Assembly: GCA_963817785.1 (NCBI GenBank)
Contig: CAWFPL010000002.1
Location: forward strand, 1,178,001-1,242,000
From: JAKALD01 sp963817785
GTDB lineage: Bacteria; Pseudomonadota; Gammaproteobacteria; Burkholderiales; SG8-39
Reading direction: 5' to 3'
DNA length: 64,000 nt
Shown here piece after piece: positions 44,589 through 52,907 of the stretch (positions within the stretch are counted from its first letter, which is position 1; each line of letters starts with the position of its first letter). Position numbers and translations under genes: made by a program. The notes beneath the pieces were generated by a model. That model made no database searches and had not been told where the DNA came from. It saw only the letters and a program-made list of their open reading frames with translations.

Positions 44589-45068
44589 TTAGTAGTACAC
44601 GCCTTTCTTCAATTTGAGGCCGGCGGACTGAAGCGTATGCAAGCCGCCGTCATCCATGCGGATCCATTTCGGCTCGTTGTACAACAGCGGACCGTCGCGC
44701 ATTTCCCTGCTTGGTCCGGGAACACTCTTGAGCTGCGGGATCGCCGTCCCCCAGGGCTTGGTGGTGATGGGCGACAGGAAGTTCTTTTCCGTACCGTTCC
44801 GGAACTTGATCCTCCAGGCGATCGTGCCTTTCTCTTCGTCGCGGTGGACGCGAACGCTGTGCCCCAGCGGGGCAAAGTCGGCATATCCGCGCACATCGAT
44901 CGCATGCTGCGGGCAGGCCTTGACGCAGGAGTAGCACTCCCAGCACATGTTCGGCTCGATGTTGTAGGCACGACGATAGGTCTTATCGATGTGCATGATG
45001 TCCGAGGGACAGATGTCGACACAATGTCCGCATCCGTCGCACCTTGTCATATAGACGAAGGTAGGCAT
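44589..45068 (-). CDS. aprB: AprB, iron-sulfur beta subunit of APS reductase
   Basis: 159 residues. Two [4Fe-4S] sets: CDGCGHCVDICPSDIM and CWECYSCVKACPQHAID in the first 60 residues. The C-terminal tail (GVFDGPSREMRDGPLL-like; ends LKLKKGVYY) wraps AprA. Transfers electrons between AprA and AprM. Starts 47 bp after aprM. Confidence 0.96.
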   Translation of the reverse strand: MPTFVYMTRCDGCGHCVDICPSDIMHIDKTYRRAYNIEPNMCWECYSCVKACPQHAIDVRGYADFAPLGHSVRVHRDEEKGTIAWRIKFRNGTEKNFLSPITTKPWGTAIPQLKSVPGPSREMRDGPLLYNEPKWIRMDDGGLHTLQSAGLKLKKGVYY

Positions 45069-45115
45069 GAGTCCGGTTCCTTATCTGTTAGAACAGAGCT
45101 TGCGCGCCGCTTCTT

Positions 45116-45928
45116 TTAATAGTGGCGAGGGGCTTCGCGCTTGATGCCAAGTCCCATGTCCATCGGAGCGTTTCGCAACAGTTCCATGGAGTGTCTTTGC
45201 TGTTGTTCGGTGTCGTCACGGGTCTGCGTCGGCAGGTTCTCGGCCGTGCCATTGGCCCTGGATACTCTTTTCTCGAACGCGGCCGCGGGCTTGTAGAACA
45301 TGTGGGCGAACTTCGACCAGAACACCGATCCGAACAGCACGGTCGTCGCGAGGATGTACAGGCCGAAGAGCACGCCCGCTCCGCCGCCGGCCGCCGCCCA
45401 GATCAGGCCGAGCGTGACGCTGCCCACGAGCGAGACGACGAACAGGTCCGCCTTCATGAAGCGCAACGGCGACTGTCCCTCGGCGAAGACGTCGACGCGG
45501 ATGAAGAACCAGAACCAGTAGCCGCCGAGGCAGACCATCAGTCCGCCCAGCCACCAGAGCTGCGGCCAGATTGCGCTTGCCGAGGCGTCGAACACCATCA
45601 CGGCGGTGGAGATGACGTACAGCACGAAGCCGTACATCCCGAGCAGGTGCGAAAGCCGCCGGCGCGGGTTGCAGAACTCCCCGGAGGCCGCGACGTCGAC
45701 GATCGCGGTCTGCACGGCGATCGACAGCAGCTCGCCGCCGCCGACCGGCTTGAGCCCCTTCTTCGTGGACTTGCGCCAGTTCTGGAAAAAGTACTTGGCG
45801 CTTCCCTTGTGCACAACGTCAGCGAACGTCCCGACCACGACCAGAACGATCATGAGGATGACGTAGCACTGCATGACCGCGGGCGATATGGACGACGCAA
45901 GCCCGGCGAATGGATTGCTGGTAAGCAC
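45116..45928 (-). CDS. aprM: AprM, membrane anchor and quinone link of APS reductase
   Basis: 270 residues with about five membrane helices (AVMQCYVILMIVLVVVGTFA; LGMYGFVLYVISTAVMVF; LWWLGGLMVCLGGYWFWFF and two more). The last 50 residues are polar and cytoplasmic. The family occurs only beside aprBA in many sulfur oxidisers and passes electrons from AprB to the quinone pool. First gene of the aprMBA operon. Confidence 0.93.
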   Translation of the reverse strand: MLTSNPFAGLASSISPAVMQCYVILMIVLVVVGTFADVVHKGSAKYFFQNWRKSTKKGLKPVGGGELLSIAVQTAIVDVAASGEFCNPRRRLSHLLGMYGFVLYVISTAVMVFDASASAIWPQLWWLGGLMVCLGGYWFWFFIRVDVFAEGQSPLRFMKADLFVVSLVGSVTLGLIWAAAGGGAGVLFGLYILATTVLFGSVFWSKFAHMFYKPAAAFEKRVSRANGTAENLPTQTRDDTEQQQRHSMELLRNAPMDMGLGIKREAPRHY

Positions 45929-45994
45929 GGAATGGCTCCTCCCTGAAGGCCGACATTGTAGGCGCCGGCGGAACGGCGGGCGGAATAAAAAGCG

Positions 45995-46507
45995 CTATGC
46001 CGCCATAGAGAATATTTCGAAGCGCATAGCCGCGAGGTCGCCCAGTGCCCAGGTCGCCGGAGCCGCGAGGCCCGCCACGGTGCCGGGATTGACGAGCCAA
46101 GTCCGGCCGCCCTTGACGTTGGCCACCTGCTCGACCCCCGCGACGTGCGAGTGGCCGCAGCATACGAGGTCCCACTCCCCGGTGCAGGCCATGGCATGGC
46201 CGTATTCCGGGTAGTGCACGACGAAGATCCGCCGCCCGGCGAGCTCGATGCGCGCGTCAGCGCCATGGTAGCGTAGCAGTCCGCCGCTCTTCGCCATCTG
46301 GAAGTGGAGCGCCTGCGTATCGCCGACATTGTTGCCGTGGATCAAATGTATCGGCAGGCCGTGGGTCAGCGCCGCCTTGACCGCCTGCGCTCCGATCAGG
46401 TCGCCGCAATGGATCACCGCCTGCGCGCCCGCGGCCTTGGCCTCGCGCACGGCCTGCGCCAGTGCGTCGGCGCGGTCGTGGCTGTCAGAGACGAGGCAGA
46501 CTTTCAC
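45995..46507 (-). CDS. YfcE/MJ0936-type metallophosphoesterase
   Basis: 170 residues from a GTG at 46507. The metallophosphatase motifs are VKVCLVSDSHDRADAL, VIHCGDLIG, HGNNVGD and CCGHSHVAG. Small cytoplasmic phosphodiesterase; physiological substrate unknown. It follows the next unknown gene by 14 bp and precedes aprM by 66 bp on the same strand. Confidence 0.85.
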   Translation of the reverse strand: MKVCLVSDSHDRADALAQAVREAKAAGAQAVIHCGDLIGAQAVKAALTHGLPIHLIHGNNVGDTQALHFQMAKSGGLLRYHGADARIELAGRRIFVVHYPEYGHAMACTGEWDLVCCGHSHVAGVEQVANVKGGRTWLVNPGTVAGLAAPATWALGDLAAMRFEIFSMAA

Positions 46508-46521
46508 CCGACGACCTGCAG

Positions 46522-46827
46522 TTACTTGCCGCGCCCGGGCGAACTGGCGTAGAGCTGCATTTCGGTGCGGTCGTTCCAGCTCTTCTCGTCCAGCATCCCT
46601 GCGGGCAGGGCATAGCGCTCTGCGTCCGGTACTGCGGCCTGCTCGACGATGCGCTCGATGTCGTCGTAGGCGATCTTGCGCAGCAGGCCGTCGCCGCTGG
46701 TGGAGCGTGCGAGCATGAACTTGTCGTACACGCGGTAGACGTAGACGTTGGCGGGACGAGGCGTGTGCTTGGCGTCGTACACGGTGAGTACGTAGCGCGT
46801 GTCTGGCTTGAAGCCGTTCTTGTCCAT
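46522..46827 (-). CDS. Small protein of unknown function
   Basis: 101 residues from the ATG at 46827 (MDKNGFKPDTRYVLTVYDAK); upstream in-frame ATGs at 46854 and 46896 would run into a strong stem-loop, so I do not use them. Beta-rich start, then YVYRVYDKFMLARSTSGDG and a helical segment (YDDIERIVEQAA). No recognised family. It is divergent from soeA and probably cotranscribed with the phosphoesterase. Confidence 0.6.
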   Translation of the reverse strand: MDKNGFKPDTRYVLTVYDAKHTPRPANVYVYRVYDKFMLARSTSGDGLLRKIAYDDIERIVEQAAVPDAERYALPAGMLDEKSWNDRTEMQLYASSPGRGK

Positions 46828-46859
46828 CTCCGGTCCCGCTCGGAAGGCGCGCATGATAA

Positions 46860-46893
46860 CCCATAAGCTGGGCGTGGTCGCCCACCTTATGGG
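46860..46893. promoter_or_regulatory. Long stem-loop in the soeA divergent region
   Basis: CCCATAAG (46860-46867) pairs with CTTATGGG (46886-46893). Inside, GGGCG-TGGT-CGCCC continues the stem, so 14 of 15 positions pair around a 4-base loop. It lies 45 bp upstream of the soeA start and 33 bp upstream of the opposite gene. It could be an operator, a leader hairpin or a dispersed repeat. Confidence 0.45.
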
Positions 46894-46938
46894 CAAATCA
46901 GATTATCTCGTTGGCAGCCTCGCCACAGCGTGCGGACA

Positions 46939-49839
46939 ATGAGGCCTTCGGCCGACGGACGATTTGAATTGAGCGCTCCTGCGTCCACCGATGTCAAGGC
47001 CACGACCTGCTACATGTGCGCGTGCCGCTGCGGCATCCGCGTGCACCTGCGCGACGGCGAGGTGCGCTACATCGACGGCAACCCGGCGCACCCGATCAAC
47101 CGCGGGGTGATCTGCGCCAAGGGCTCGAGCGGCATCATGAAGCAGTATTCGCCGGCGCGGCTCACCAAGCCCCTGCTGCGGCGCGAAGGCGCCGAGCGCG
47201 GCGCCGCCGATTTCGTCGAGATCGGCTGGGACGAGGCATTCGCCCTGCTCGAGCAGCGCCTGGCGCGCATCCGCGCCGAAGATCCCAAGAAGTTCGCGCT
47301 GTTCACCGGCCGCGACCAGATGCAGGCGCTCACCGGCTTGTTCGCGCGCCAGTTCGGCACGCCGAACTACGCGGCGCACGGCGGCTTCTGCTCGGTCAAC
47401 ATGGCCGCCGGCATGATCTACACCATCGGCGGCTCGTTCTGGGAGTTCGGCGGGCCGGACCTCGAGCGCGCGCGCCTGTTCGTGATGATCGGCACCGCCG
47501 AGGACCATCACTCCAATCCGCTCAAGATCGCGATTTCGGAGTTCAAGCGAGGCGGCGGACGCTTCGTGTCGATCAACCCGGTGCGCACCGGCTACTCGGC
47601 GATCGCCGACGAATGGGTGCCGATCCGCCCCGGCACCGACGGAGCGCTGCTGCTCGCGCTGGTGCGCGAGATCATCCACACCGGGCTCTACGACCGCGAG
47701 TTCCTGGCGCGCTACACCAATGGCGGCTACCTGATCGACCTCGCCTCTGGCTCCGAGCGCGAGGGCTTGCCGGTGCGCGATGCGACGCACCCGGACGCGG
47801 CCTCGGAGTACGCGCAGAACACGCTGTGGTGGGATCGCCATACCAACCAGCCGGTGCTCGCGCATCGCACCGACGCCGACCCGTTCCTGCTCGGGGAGTT
47901 CGTGCTGCCCGACGGCACGCCGGTGAAGCCGGCGTTCCAGCTCCTCATGGACCGGATGAAGGACTACACGCCGGAATGGGCGGCAGGCATCACCGGAGTG
48001 CCCGCGGAGACGATCCGCCGCCTGGCCCACGAGATGGGGGTGACTGCGCGCGACCAGAAGATCGAGCTGCCGATCGCCTGGACCGACAGCTGGGGCACCG
48101 AGCACGAGAAGGTGACCGGCAACCCGGTGGCGTTCCACGCCATGCGCGGGCTGGCGGCGCATTCGAACGGCTTTCACGCCATCCGCACGCTCGCGATCCT
48201 GATGAGCCTGCTCGGCACCATCGACCGGCCGGGCGGCTTTCGCCACAAGGCGCCGTTCCCGCGCGGCATCCCGCCGCTCGCCAAGCCGCCGAAGGGTCCC
48301 GAAGGCGTGCGGCCGAACGCGCCGCTCGCCGGCATGGCGCTCGGCTGGCCGGGCGGGCCGGACGATCTGTTCGTGGACGAGCAAGGCGGCCCGGTGCGCA
48401 TCGACAAGGGCTTCTCCTGGGAATACCCGCTCTCGGTGCACGGCCTGATGCACAACGTAATCACCAACGCCTGGCGCGGCGACCCGTACCGCATCGACAC
48501 GCTGCTGATCTTCATGGCGAACATGGCGTGGAACTCGACCATGAACACGGTCGAGGTGCGCCGCATGCTCAACGACCGCGACGAATCGGGCGAGTACCGC
48601 ATTCCCTTCATCGTGGTGTGCGATACGTTCCAGTCCGAGACCACGGCCTTCGCCGACCTGGTGTTGCCCGACACCAGCTACCTCGAGCGCCACGACGTGA
48701 TGTCGATGCTCGACCGGCCGATCTCGGATTTCGACGGCCCGGTCGACTCGGTGCGCATCCCGGTGCTGCCGCCCCTGGGCGAATGCAAGCCGTTCCAGGA
48801 GGTGCTGATCGAGCTGGCGAGCCGCCTGAAGCTGCCCGCGTTCGTCGACGCCGACGGTGCGCGCAAGTACCGCGACTACCCCGATTTCATCGTCAACTAC
48901 GAGACCGAGCCAGGATCCGGCATCGGCTTCCTCGCCGGCTGGCGCGGGCGCGGCGGCGAGAAGTTCATGAAGGGCGAGCCCAATCCGCGCCAGTGGGAGA
49001 TGTACGCGCGCAACGACTGCGTGTTCCATCACCGGCTGCCGCCGTCGTACCAGTACATGCGCAACTGGAACAAGGGCTACCACGAATGGGCGCAGCGCAC
49101 GCGCCTGCGCCGCTACGCCGAGCCGATCGTGATCCAGCTCTACTCCGAGGTGCTGCAAAAGTTCCGCCTCGCGGCGCGCGGCAAGGGGCCGTCGCGCCGC
49201 CGCCCACCCGCGCATCTGCGCGAGCGCGTCGAGACCTACTTCGATCCCTTGCCCTTCTACTTTGCGCCGCTGGAGGTGCAGGCGACCGACCTGCAGCGCT
49301 TCCCGCTCGCCGCGGTGACCCAGCGGCCGATGGCGATGTACCACTCCTGGGACTCGCAGAACGCCTGGTTGCGGCAGATCCACGCCCACAACTACCTGTT
49401 CGTCAACCCGCGCACCGCGCGCGCGCAGTCGATCGCCGACGGCGGCTGGATCTGGGTCGAATCGCCCTGGGGCCGAGTGCGCTGCATGTGTCGCTTCAGC
49501 GAGGCGGTCGAGCCGGGCACGGTATGGACCTGGAACGCGATCGGCAAGGCCTCCGGCGCGTGGAATCTCGACCCCGCCGCGAACGAGTCGCGCCTGGGCT
49601 TCCTGCTCAACCCGCTGATCAGCGAGGAGCTGCCGTTGGAGGGCGCGCGCATCTCGAACTCCGATCCCGTGACCGGACAGGCGGGCTGGTACGACGTGCG
49701 CGTGCGCATCACCCCGGCCGAGGCCGACGAGCCGGCCGAGACCTGGCCGCGCTTCGCGCCGATGCCGCGCCTGCCCGGGGTGTCGCGCGCGCAGCGCGTC
49801 TGGCAGGCGTTCGTGGCCGGAAGGAAGGATCTGCGATGA
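46939..49839 (+). CDS. soeA: SoeA, molybdopterin catalytic subunit of cytoplasmic sulfite dehydrogenase
   Basis: 966 residues (GTG at 46930 is an alternative start). No Tat signal, so cytoplasmic, as expected for Soe and unlike polysulfide reductase PsrA. The N-terminal [4Fe-4S] motif is CYMCACRCG plus a later Cys in GVICAKGSSG. Molybdopterin-guanine-dinucleotide binding segments include GTAEDHHSNPLKI, SFLxxN-like GGRFVSINPVRTGY and the C-terminal LFVNPRTAR. SoeABC oxidises sulfite to sulfate and passes electrons to quinone. Its stop overlaps the first of a chain of minicistrons leading to soeB. Confidence 0.9.
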   Translation: MRPSADGRFELSAPASTDVKATTCYMCACRCGIRVHLRDGEVRYIDGNPAHPINRGVICAKGSSGIMKQYSPARLTKPLLRREGAERGAADFVEIGWDEAFALLEQRLARIRAEDPKKFALFTGRDQMQALTGLFARQFGTPNYAAHGGFCSVNMAAGMIYTIGGSFWEFGGPDLERARLFVMIGTAEDHHSNPLKIAISEFKRGGGRFVSINPVRTGYSAIADEWVPIRPGTDGALLLALVREIIHTGLYDREFLARYTNGGYLIDLASGSEREGLPVRDATHPDAASEYAQNTLWWDRHTNQPVLAHRTDADPFLLGEFVLPDGTPVKPAFQLLMDRMKDYTPEWAAGITGVPAETIRRLAHEMGVTARDQKIELPIAWTDSWGTEHEKVTGNPVAFHAMRGLAAHSNGFHAIRTLAILMSLLGTIDRPGGFRHKAPFPRGIPPLAKPPKGPEGVRPNAPLAGMALGWPGGPDDLFVDEQGGPVRIDKGFSWEYPLSVHGLMHNVITNAWRGDPYRIDTLLIFMANMAWNSTMNTVEVRRMLNDRDESGEYRIPFIVVCDTFQSETTAFADLVLPDTSYLERHDVMSMLDRPISDFDGPVDSVRIPVLPPLGECKPFQEVLIELASRLKLPAFVDADGARKYRDYPDFIVNYETEPGSGIGFLAGWRGRGGEKFMKGEPNPRQWEMYARNDCVFHHRLPPSYQYMRNWNKGYHEWAQRTRLRRYAEPIVIQLYSEVLQKFRLAARGKGPSRRRPPAHLRERVETYFDPLPFYFAPLEVQATDLQRFPLAAVTQRPMAMYHSWDSQNAWLRQIHAHNYLFVNPRTARAQSIADGGWIWVESPWGRVRCMCRFSEAVEPGTVWTWNAIGKASGAWNLDPAANESRLGFLLNPLISEELPLEGARISNSDPVTGQAGWYDVRVRITPAEADEPAETWPRFAPMPRLPGVSRAQRVWQAFVAGRKDLR

Positions 49840-49995
49840 CCCAATTGATAGCCGGGGAGCGCTCGCCGTGACACAGCTCGTAGCCAAGGAGCGCTCGCTG
49901 TGACACAGCTCGTAGCCAAGGAGCGCTCGCTGTGACGCAGCTCGTAGCCAAGGAGCGCTCGCTGTGACGCAGCTCGTAGCCAAGGAGCGCTCGCT
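49836..49995 (+). repeat. Five 32-bp tandem units forming a chain of overlapping minicistrons
   Basis: Starts (ATG or GTG) lie at 49836, 49868, 49900, 49932 and 49964, exactly 32 bp apart, with soeB itself starting at 49996 at the same phase. Each unit contains an AGGAG-type site and encodes 11 codons (V-T-Q-L-V-A-K-E-R-S-L) whose TGA overlaps the next GTG (GTGA). The first unit is divergent (M-T-Q-L-I-A-G-E-R-S-P) and overlaps the soeA stop as ATGA. Units 2-5 differ by one base. Confidence 0.95.
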
Positions 49996-50727
49996 GTGAC
50001 ACAGCTCGCGCTGGTCATCGACCTGAACGTGTGCGTGGGATGCCACGCCTGCGTCACGAGCTGCAAGGAATGGAACACTTCGGGCGAGGCCGGCTATCTG
50101 TCCGATGACCGCCCCTACGGCGCCGACCCGACCGGCACGTTCTTCAACCGCGTGCAGACCTTCGAGGTGGGCGAGTTTCCCAACACGCAGACGGTGCACT
50201 TCCCGAAGTCGTGCCTGCATTGCGAGGATCCGCCCTGCGTGCCGGTCTGTCCGACCGGGGCGAGCTACAAGCGCGCCGAGGACGGCATCGTGCTGGTGGA
50301 TTACGACAAGTGCATCGGGTGCAAATACTGCGCCTGGGCCTGCCCGTACGGCGCGCGCGAGCTCGACGAGCACCAGAAGGTGATGAAGAAGTGCACGCTG
50401 TGCGTCGACCGCATCTACGACGCGGCGCTGCCCGAGGCCGAGCGCAAGCCGGCCTGCGTGCTTGCCTGCCCGACCAGCGCGCGCCTGTTCGGCGACGTGC
50501 ACGACCCGGAGTCGGAGGTCTCGCGCGCGATCCGCGAGGACGGCGGCTATGCGCTCATGCCGGAGTGGGGCACGCAGCCGGCGAACCATTACCTGCCGCG
50601 GCGCAAGACCGAGCTGCGCCTGCGCGAGGAAGACCTGCAGCGCTTCGACAACCCGCTCAAGGTCGACGGCCTGCTGCCCAAGCCGGCGCCGCGCGAGCCG
50701 TCGCTCGACGACGTCACCACCTGGTAG
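49996..50727 (+). CDS. soeB: SoeB, iron-sulfur subunit of sulfite dehydrogenase
   Basis: 243 residues with a GTG start that is the sixth copy of the repeated initiation region. Four ferredoxin-type Cys groups: CVGCHACVTSCKEW, CLHCEDPPCVPVCPTGA, CIGCKYCAWACPYGA and CTLCVDRI. No signal peptide, consistent with a cytoplasmic complex. It carries electrons from SoeA to SoeC. Confidence 0.94.
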   Translation: MTQLALVIDLNVCVGCHACVTSCKEWNTSGEAGYLSDDRPYGADPTGTFFNRVQTFEVGEFPNTQTVHFPKSCLHCEDPPCVPVCPTGASYKRAEDGIVLVDYDKCIGCKYCAWACPYGARELDEHQKVMKKCTLCVDRIYDAALPEAERKPACVLACPTSARLFGDVHDPESEVSRAIREDGGYALMPEWGTQPANHYLPRRKTELRLREEDLQRFDNPLKVDGLLPKPAPREPSLDDVTTW

Positions 50728-50736
50728 GAGGCGCGC

Positions 50737-51675
50737 GTGCGGCCGGCCTGGTCCGTCATTCTGCTCACCACCCTGGTCGGCGCCGGGCAGGGGCTGTTTC
50801 TCGCCGTGTTTGCCACCGACGTGCTGGCCGCGGCCGGGGTGGCCGAGCTGCCCCCGGAATTGGTGGCGGCGGCGCTCGTGGTGTCGCTGGCATTCAGCGC
50901 GGGCGGGCTGGCGGCGTCGTTCTTTCACCTCGGGCACCCGGAGCGCGCCTGGCGCTCGGCGGCGAAATGGCGCACCTCCTGGCTGGCGCGCGAGGTGATC
51001 GCGCTGCCGCTGTTCATGGTTTCGGTCGCCGCCTACGGCCTGGCGCATTGGCTGCGTGCGCCGCAGCTCGGCCTGGCGCTCGGCGCGCTCGCCGCCGCCG
51101 CGTGCCTGACGCTGTTCGTGTGCACCGGAATGATCTACGCCTGTCTGCGCTTCCTGCAGGAGTGGCACACGCCGCTCACGGTGGTGAACTACCTCGTGCT
51201 CGGCTGCGCTTCGGGTTTATCCGCGGCCGCTGCGCTCGCGGCGTGGCTCGCGCCGGCGCTGGCGCGCCCCTATGCGCTCGCCGCGCTGGCGGTGACCGCA
51301 CTGGCGCTCGCGACCCGCGGAGCATCCTTGCTGCGCAATGCGGGGCTGCGCCAGCGTTCGACGCTGCAGACGGCGATCGGGGTGAAGCATCCGCGCATCG
51401 CGCAGACCGCTCAGGGCGCGATGGGGGGCTCGTTCAACACCCGGGAGTTCTTCCACGGTGCCGGACCCGGCCGGCTGCGCGCGGTGAAGTGGGGATTCAT
51501 CGGTGGGGCCTTCGTGGCGCCCATGCTGCTGTTCGGCGCGGCCGTCTGGAGCGCAAGAGTCGAACTTGCCGCCGCCGCGTTTGTCATCCAGTACGGGGGG
51601 CTGTTGGCGGAGCGCTGGTACTTCTTCGCCGAGGCGAAGCATCCCCAGAACCTGTATTACCAGGCGATTTCCTGA
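50737..51675 (+). CDS. soeC: SoeC, membrane anchor of sulfite dehydrogenase
   Basis: 312 residues, GTG start 9 bp after soeB with GGAGG upstream. About eight membrane helices of the DmsC type (VILLTTLVGAGQGLFLAVFA; LVVSLAFSAGGLAASFFHLG; and more). A cytoplasmic loop near residues 210-245 contains GVKHPRIAQTAQGAMGGSFN. It anchors SoeAB and reduces quinone. The DmsC-like rather than PsrC-like anchor is a known Soe trait. Confidence 0.92.
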   Translation: MRPAWSVILLTTLVGAGQGLFLAVFATDVLAAAGVAELPPELVAAALVVSLAFSAGGLAASFFHLGHPERAWRSAAKWRTSWLAREVIALPLFMVSVAAYGLAHWLRAPQLGLALGALAAAACLTLFVCTGMIYACLRFLQEWHTPLTVVNYLVLGCASGLSAAAALAAWLAPALARPYALAALAVTALALATRGASLLRNAGLRQRSTLQTAIGVKHPRIAQTAQGAMGGSFNTREFFHGAGPGRLRAVKWGFIGGAFVAPMLLFGAAVWSARVELAAAAFVIQYGGLLAERWYFFAEAKHPQNLYYQAIS

Positions 51676-51725
51676 GCCCTGCGTGCCACGCGGCAGTAGG
51701 GGAAAGCGGGCGATGCTGCAGTGCA

Positions 51726-51770
51726 GCTTGCGAGCAAGCCAAGCTTTGGTATATTAATGGATTCTAATAT
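51726..51770. promoter_or_regulatory. Palindromes in the soeC-tusA gap, candidate operator of the sHdr operon
   Basis: GCTTGC-GA-GCAAGC (51726-51739) is a hairpin that may end the soe transcript. ATATTA-N8-TAATAT (51751-51770) is an AT-rich inverted repeat, rare in such GC-rich DNA, of the kind bound by dimeric winged-helix regulators. ArsR-type proteins (sHdrR, SoxR) control sHdr loci elsewhere. A possible -10 (TATAAA) lies at 51847-51852. Confidence 0.4.
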
Positions 51771-51886
51771 TCATGCTGCCTGCGGGCGCGGGGCGTAAGC
51801 GCCGCAAGGCTCGCTAGAGCAGGCACTTCGCCCCCGGAACGGGGTGTATAAATAGCCCTCCCGGCAATGCGATAAGAGGAAGACTG

Positions 51887-52114
51887 ATGAATTTCGACAA
51901 GGAACTGGACGCACGCGGACTCAACTGTCCGCTGCCGATCCTGCGCGCCAAGAAGGCGCTGGGCGAGCTGCAATCCGGACAGGTGCTGAAGATCGTCGCC
52001 ACCGACCCCGGCGCGGTGAAGGACTTCCAGGCGTTTTCAAAGCAGACCGGCAACGAGCTCTTGTCCCACGCCGAAGCGGGCAAAGAGTTCACCTTCTTCA
52101 TGAAGAAGAAGTGA
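51887..52114 (+). CDS. tusA: TusA, sulfur carrier leading the sHdr cluster
   Basis: 75 residues, single-domain. DARGLNCPLPILRAKKALGE carries the CPxP motif with Cys14. It ends with the usual beta strand FTFFMKKK. AGAGGAAGAC precedes the ATG. It would present persulfide sulfur to DsrE-type proteins and the sHdr complex. It lies 100 bp before shdrC1 with its own upstream palindromes. Confidence 0.93.
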   Translation: MNFDKELDARGLNCPLPILRAKKALGELQSGQVLKIVATDPGAVKDFQAFSKQTGNELLSHAEAGKEFTFFMKKK

Positions 52115-52214
52115 CGTCGACGCGGCGGCCGCCCCGGCCGCCGCGTCGAGTACGCGCCTTGGGGCGGACGCCGATGGTGCCCCACGACGCGCGGGTGTCG
52201 CAGGAGGAAATAAC

Positions 52215-52907
52215 GTGACGACCTATGCAGAGATGCAGGAAGTCTTCGACGACATAAGGAATGATTTTCGTTACGAGCACGAGCTGAACGGGTGCCTCAA
52301 CTGCGGCATCTGCACCGCGACCTGCCCGTCGGCGCATTTCTACGACTACAGCCCGCGCGAGATCGTACAGCTGCTGTGGACCGAGAACGTCGAGCAGATC
52401 TACGACGCGATGCAGGAGAAGATCTGGGCCTGCGCGCAGTGCATGACCTGTGCCGCGCGCTGCCCGTTCAAGAACTCTCCGGGCGGCCTGGTCGCGATCA
52501 TGCGCGAGGTCGCGATCAAGCACGGCTTCCAGTCCGCCAAGGACGTGCTGCGGCCGTTCGGGCGCGTGATGCTCAAGCTGATCACCACCGGCAACCAGCT
52601 CTCGCCGGACATGATCCAGCCGGACCACTTCCCCGACTGGGGCCCCAACATCCAGAAGGTCCAGGGCGACCTGAAGATTCTGCGCAAAGCCATCCCGATG
52701 AAGACGCTGCAGACCACCGACACCGCGTGGGAGGTGGCGCTCAAGACCTCGGTCGAGATGTACACCATCTGGGAGATGACCGGCGTGCTCAAGCAGCTCG
52801 AGACGATGGACGAGAACCTGTTCGACGTCATCGAGGACTTCATCGACGAGAAGCGCGAGGAGTACGACGAATTGCTCGAGAAGCAGGCAGACAAGGAGGA
52901 CGCATGA
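52215..52907 (+). CDS. shdrC1: sHdrC1, iron-sulfur subunit of the sulfur-oxidising Hdr-like complex
   Basis: 230 residues with a GTG start after AGGAGGAAAT. Two [4Fe-4S] motifs, CLNCGICTATCPSAHF and CAQCMTCAARCPFKN, are followed by a long helical C-terminal region ending in an acidic coil (EDFIDEKREEYDELLEKQ). Its stop overlaps the shdrB1 ATG. Gene order C1-B1-A-H-C2-B2 is the hallmark of sHdr loci in Hyphomicrobium and thiobacilli-like organisms. Confidence 0.94.
   Translation: MTTYAEMQEVFDDIRNDFRYEHELNGCLNCGICTATCPSAHFYDYSPREIVQLLWTENVEQIYDAMQEKIWACAQCMTCAARCPFKNSPGGLVAIMREVAIKHGFQSAKDVLRPFGRVMLKLITTGNQLSPDMIQPDHFPDWGPNIQKVQGDLKILRKAIPMKTLQTTDTAWEVALKTSVEMYTIWEMTGVLKQLETMDENLFDVIEDFIDEKREEYDELLEKQADKEDA

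Noticed and set aside
49868..49995. Possible CRISPR array because of regular 32-bp repeats
   Set aside because: Units are head-to-tail with no spacers, and their phase matches translation starts; no cas genes.
46903..51168. A 1421-codon open frame on the minus strand across soeABC
   Set aside because: Antisense shadow of soeA, soeB and soeC caused by high GC and codon bias; composition is His/Arg/Ala-rich with no domain.
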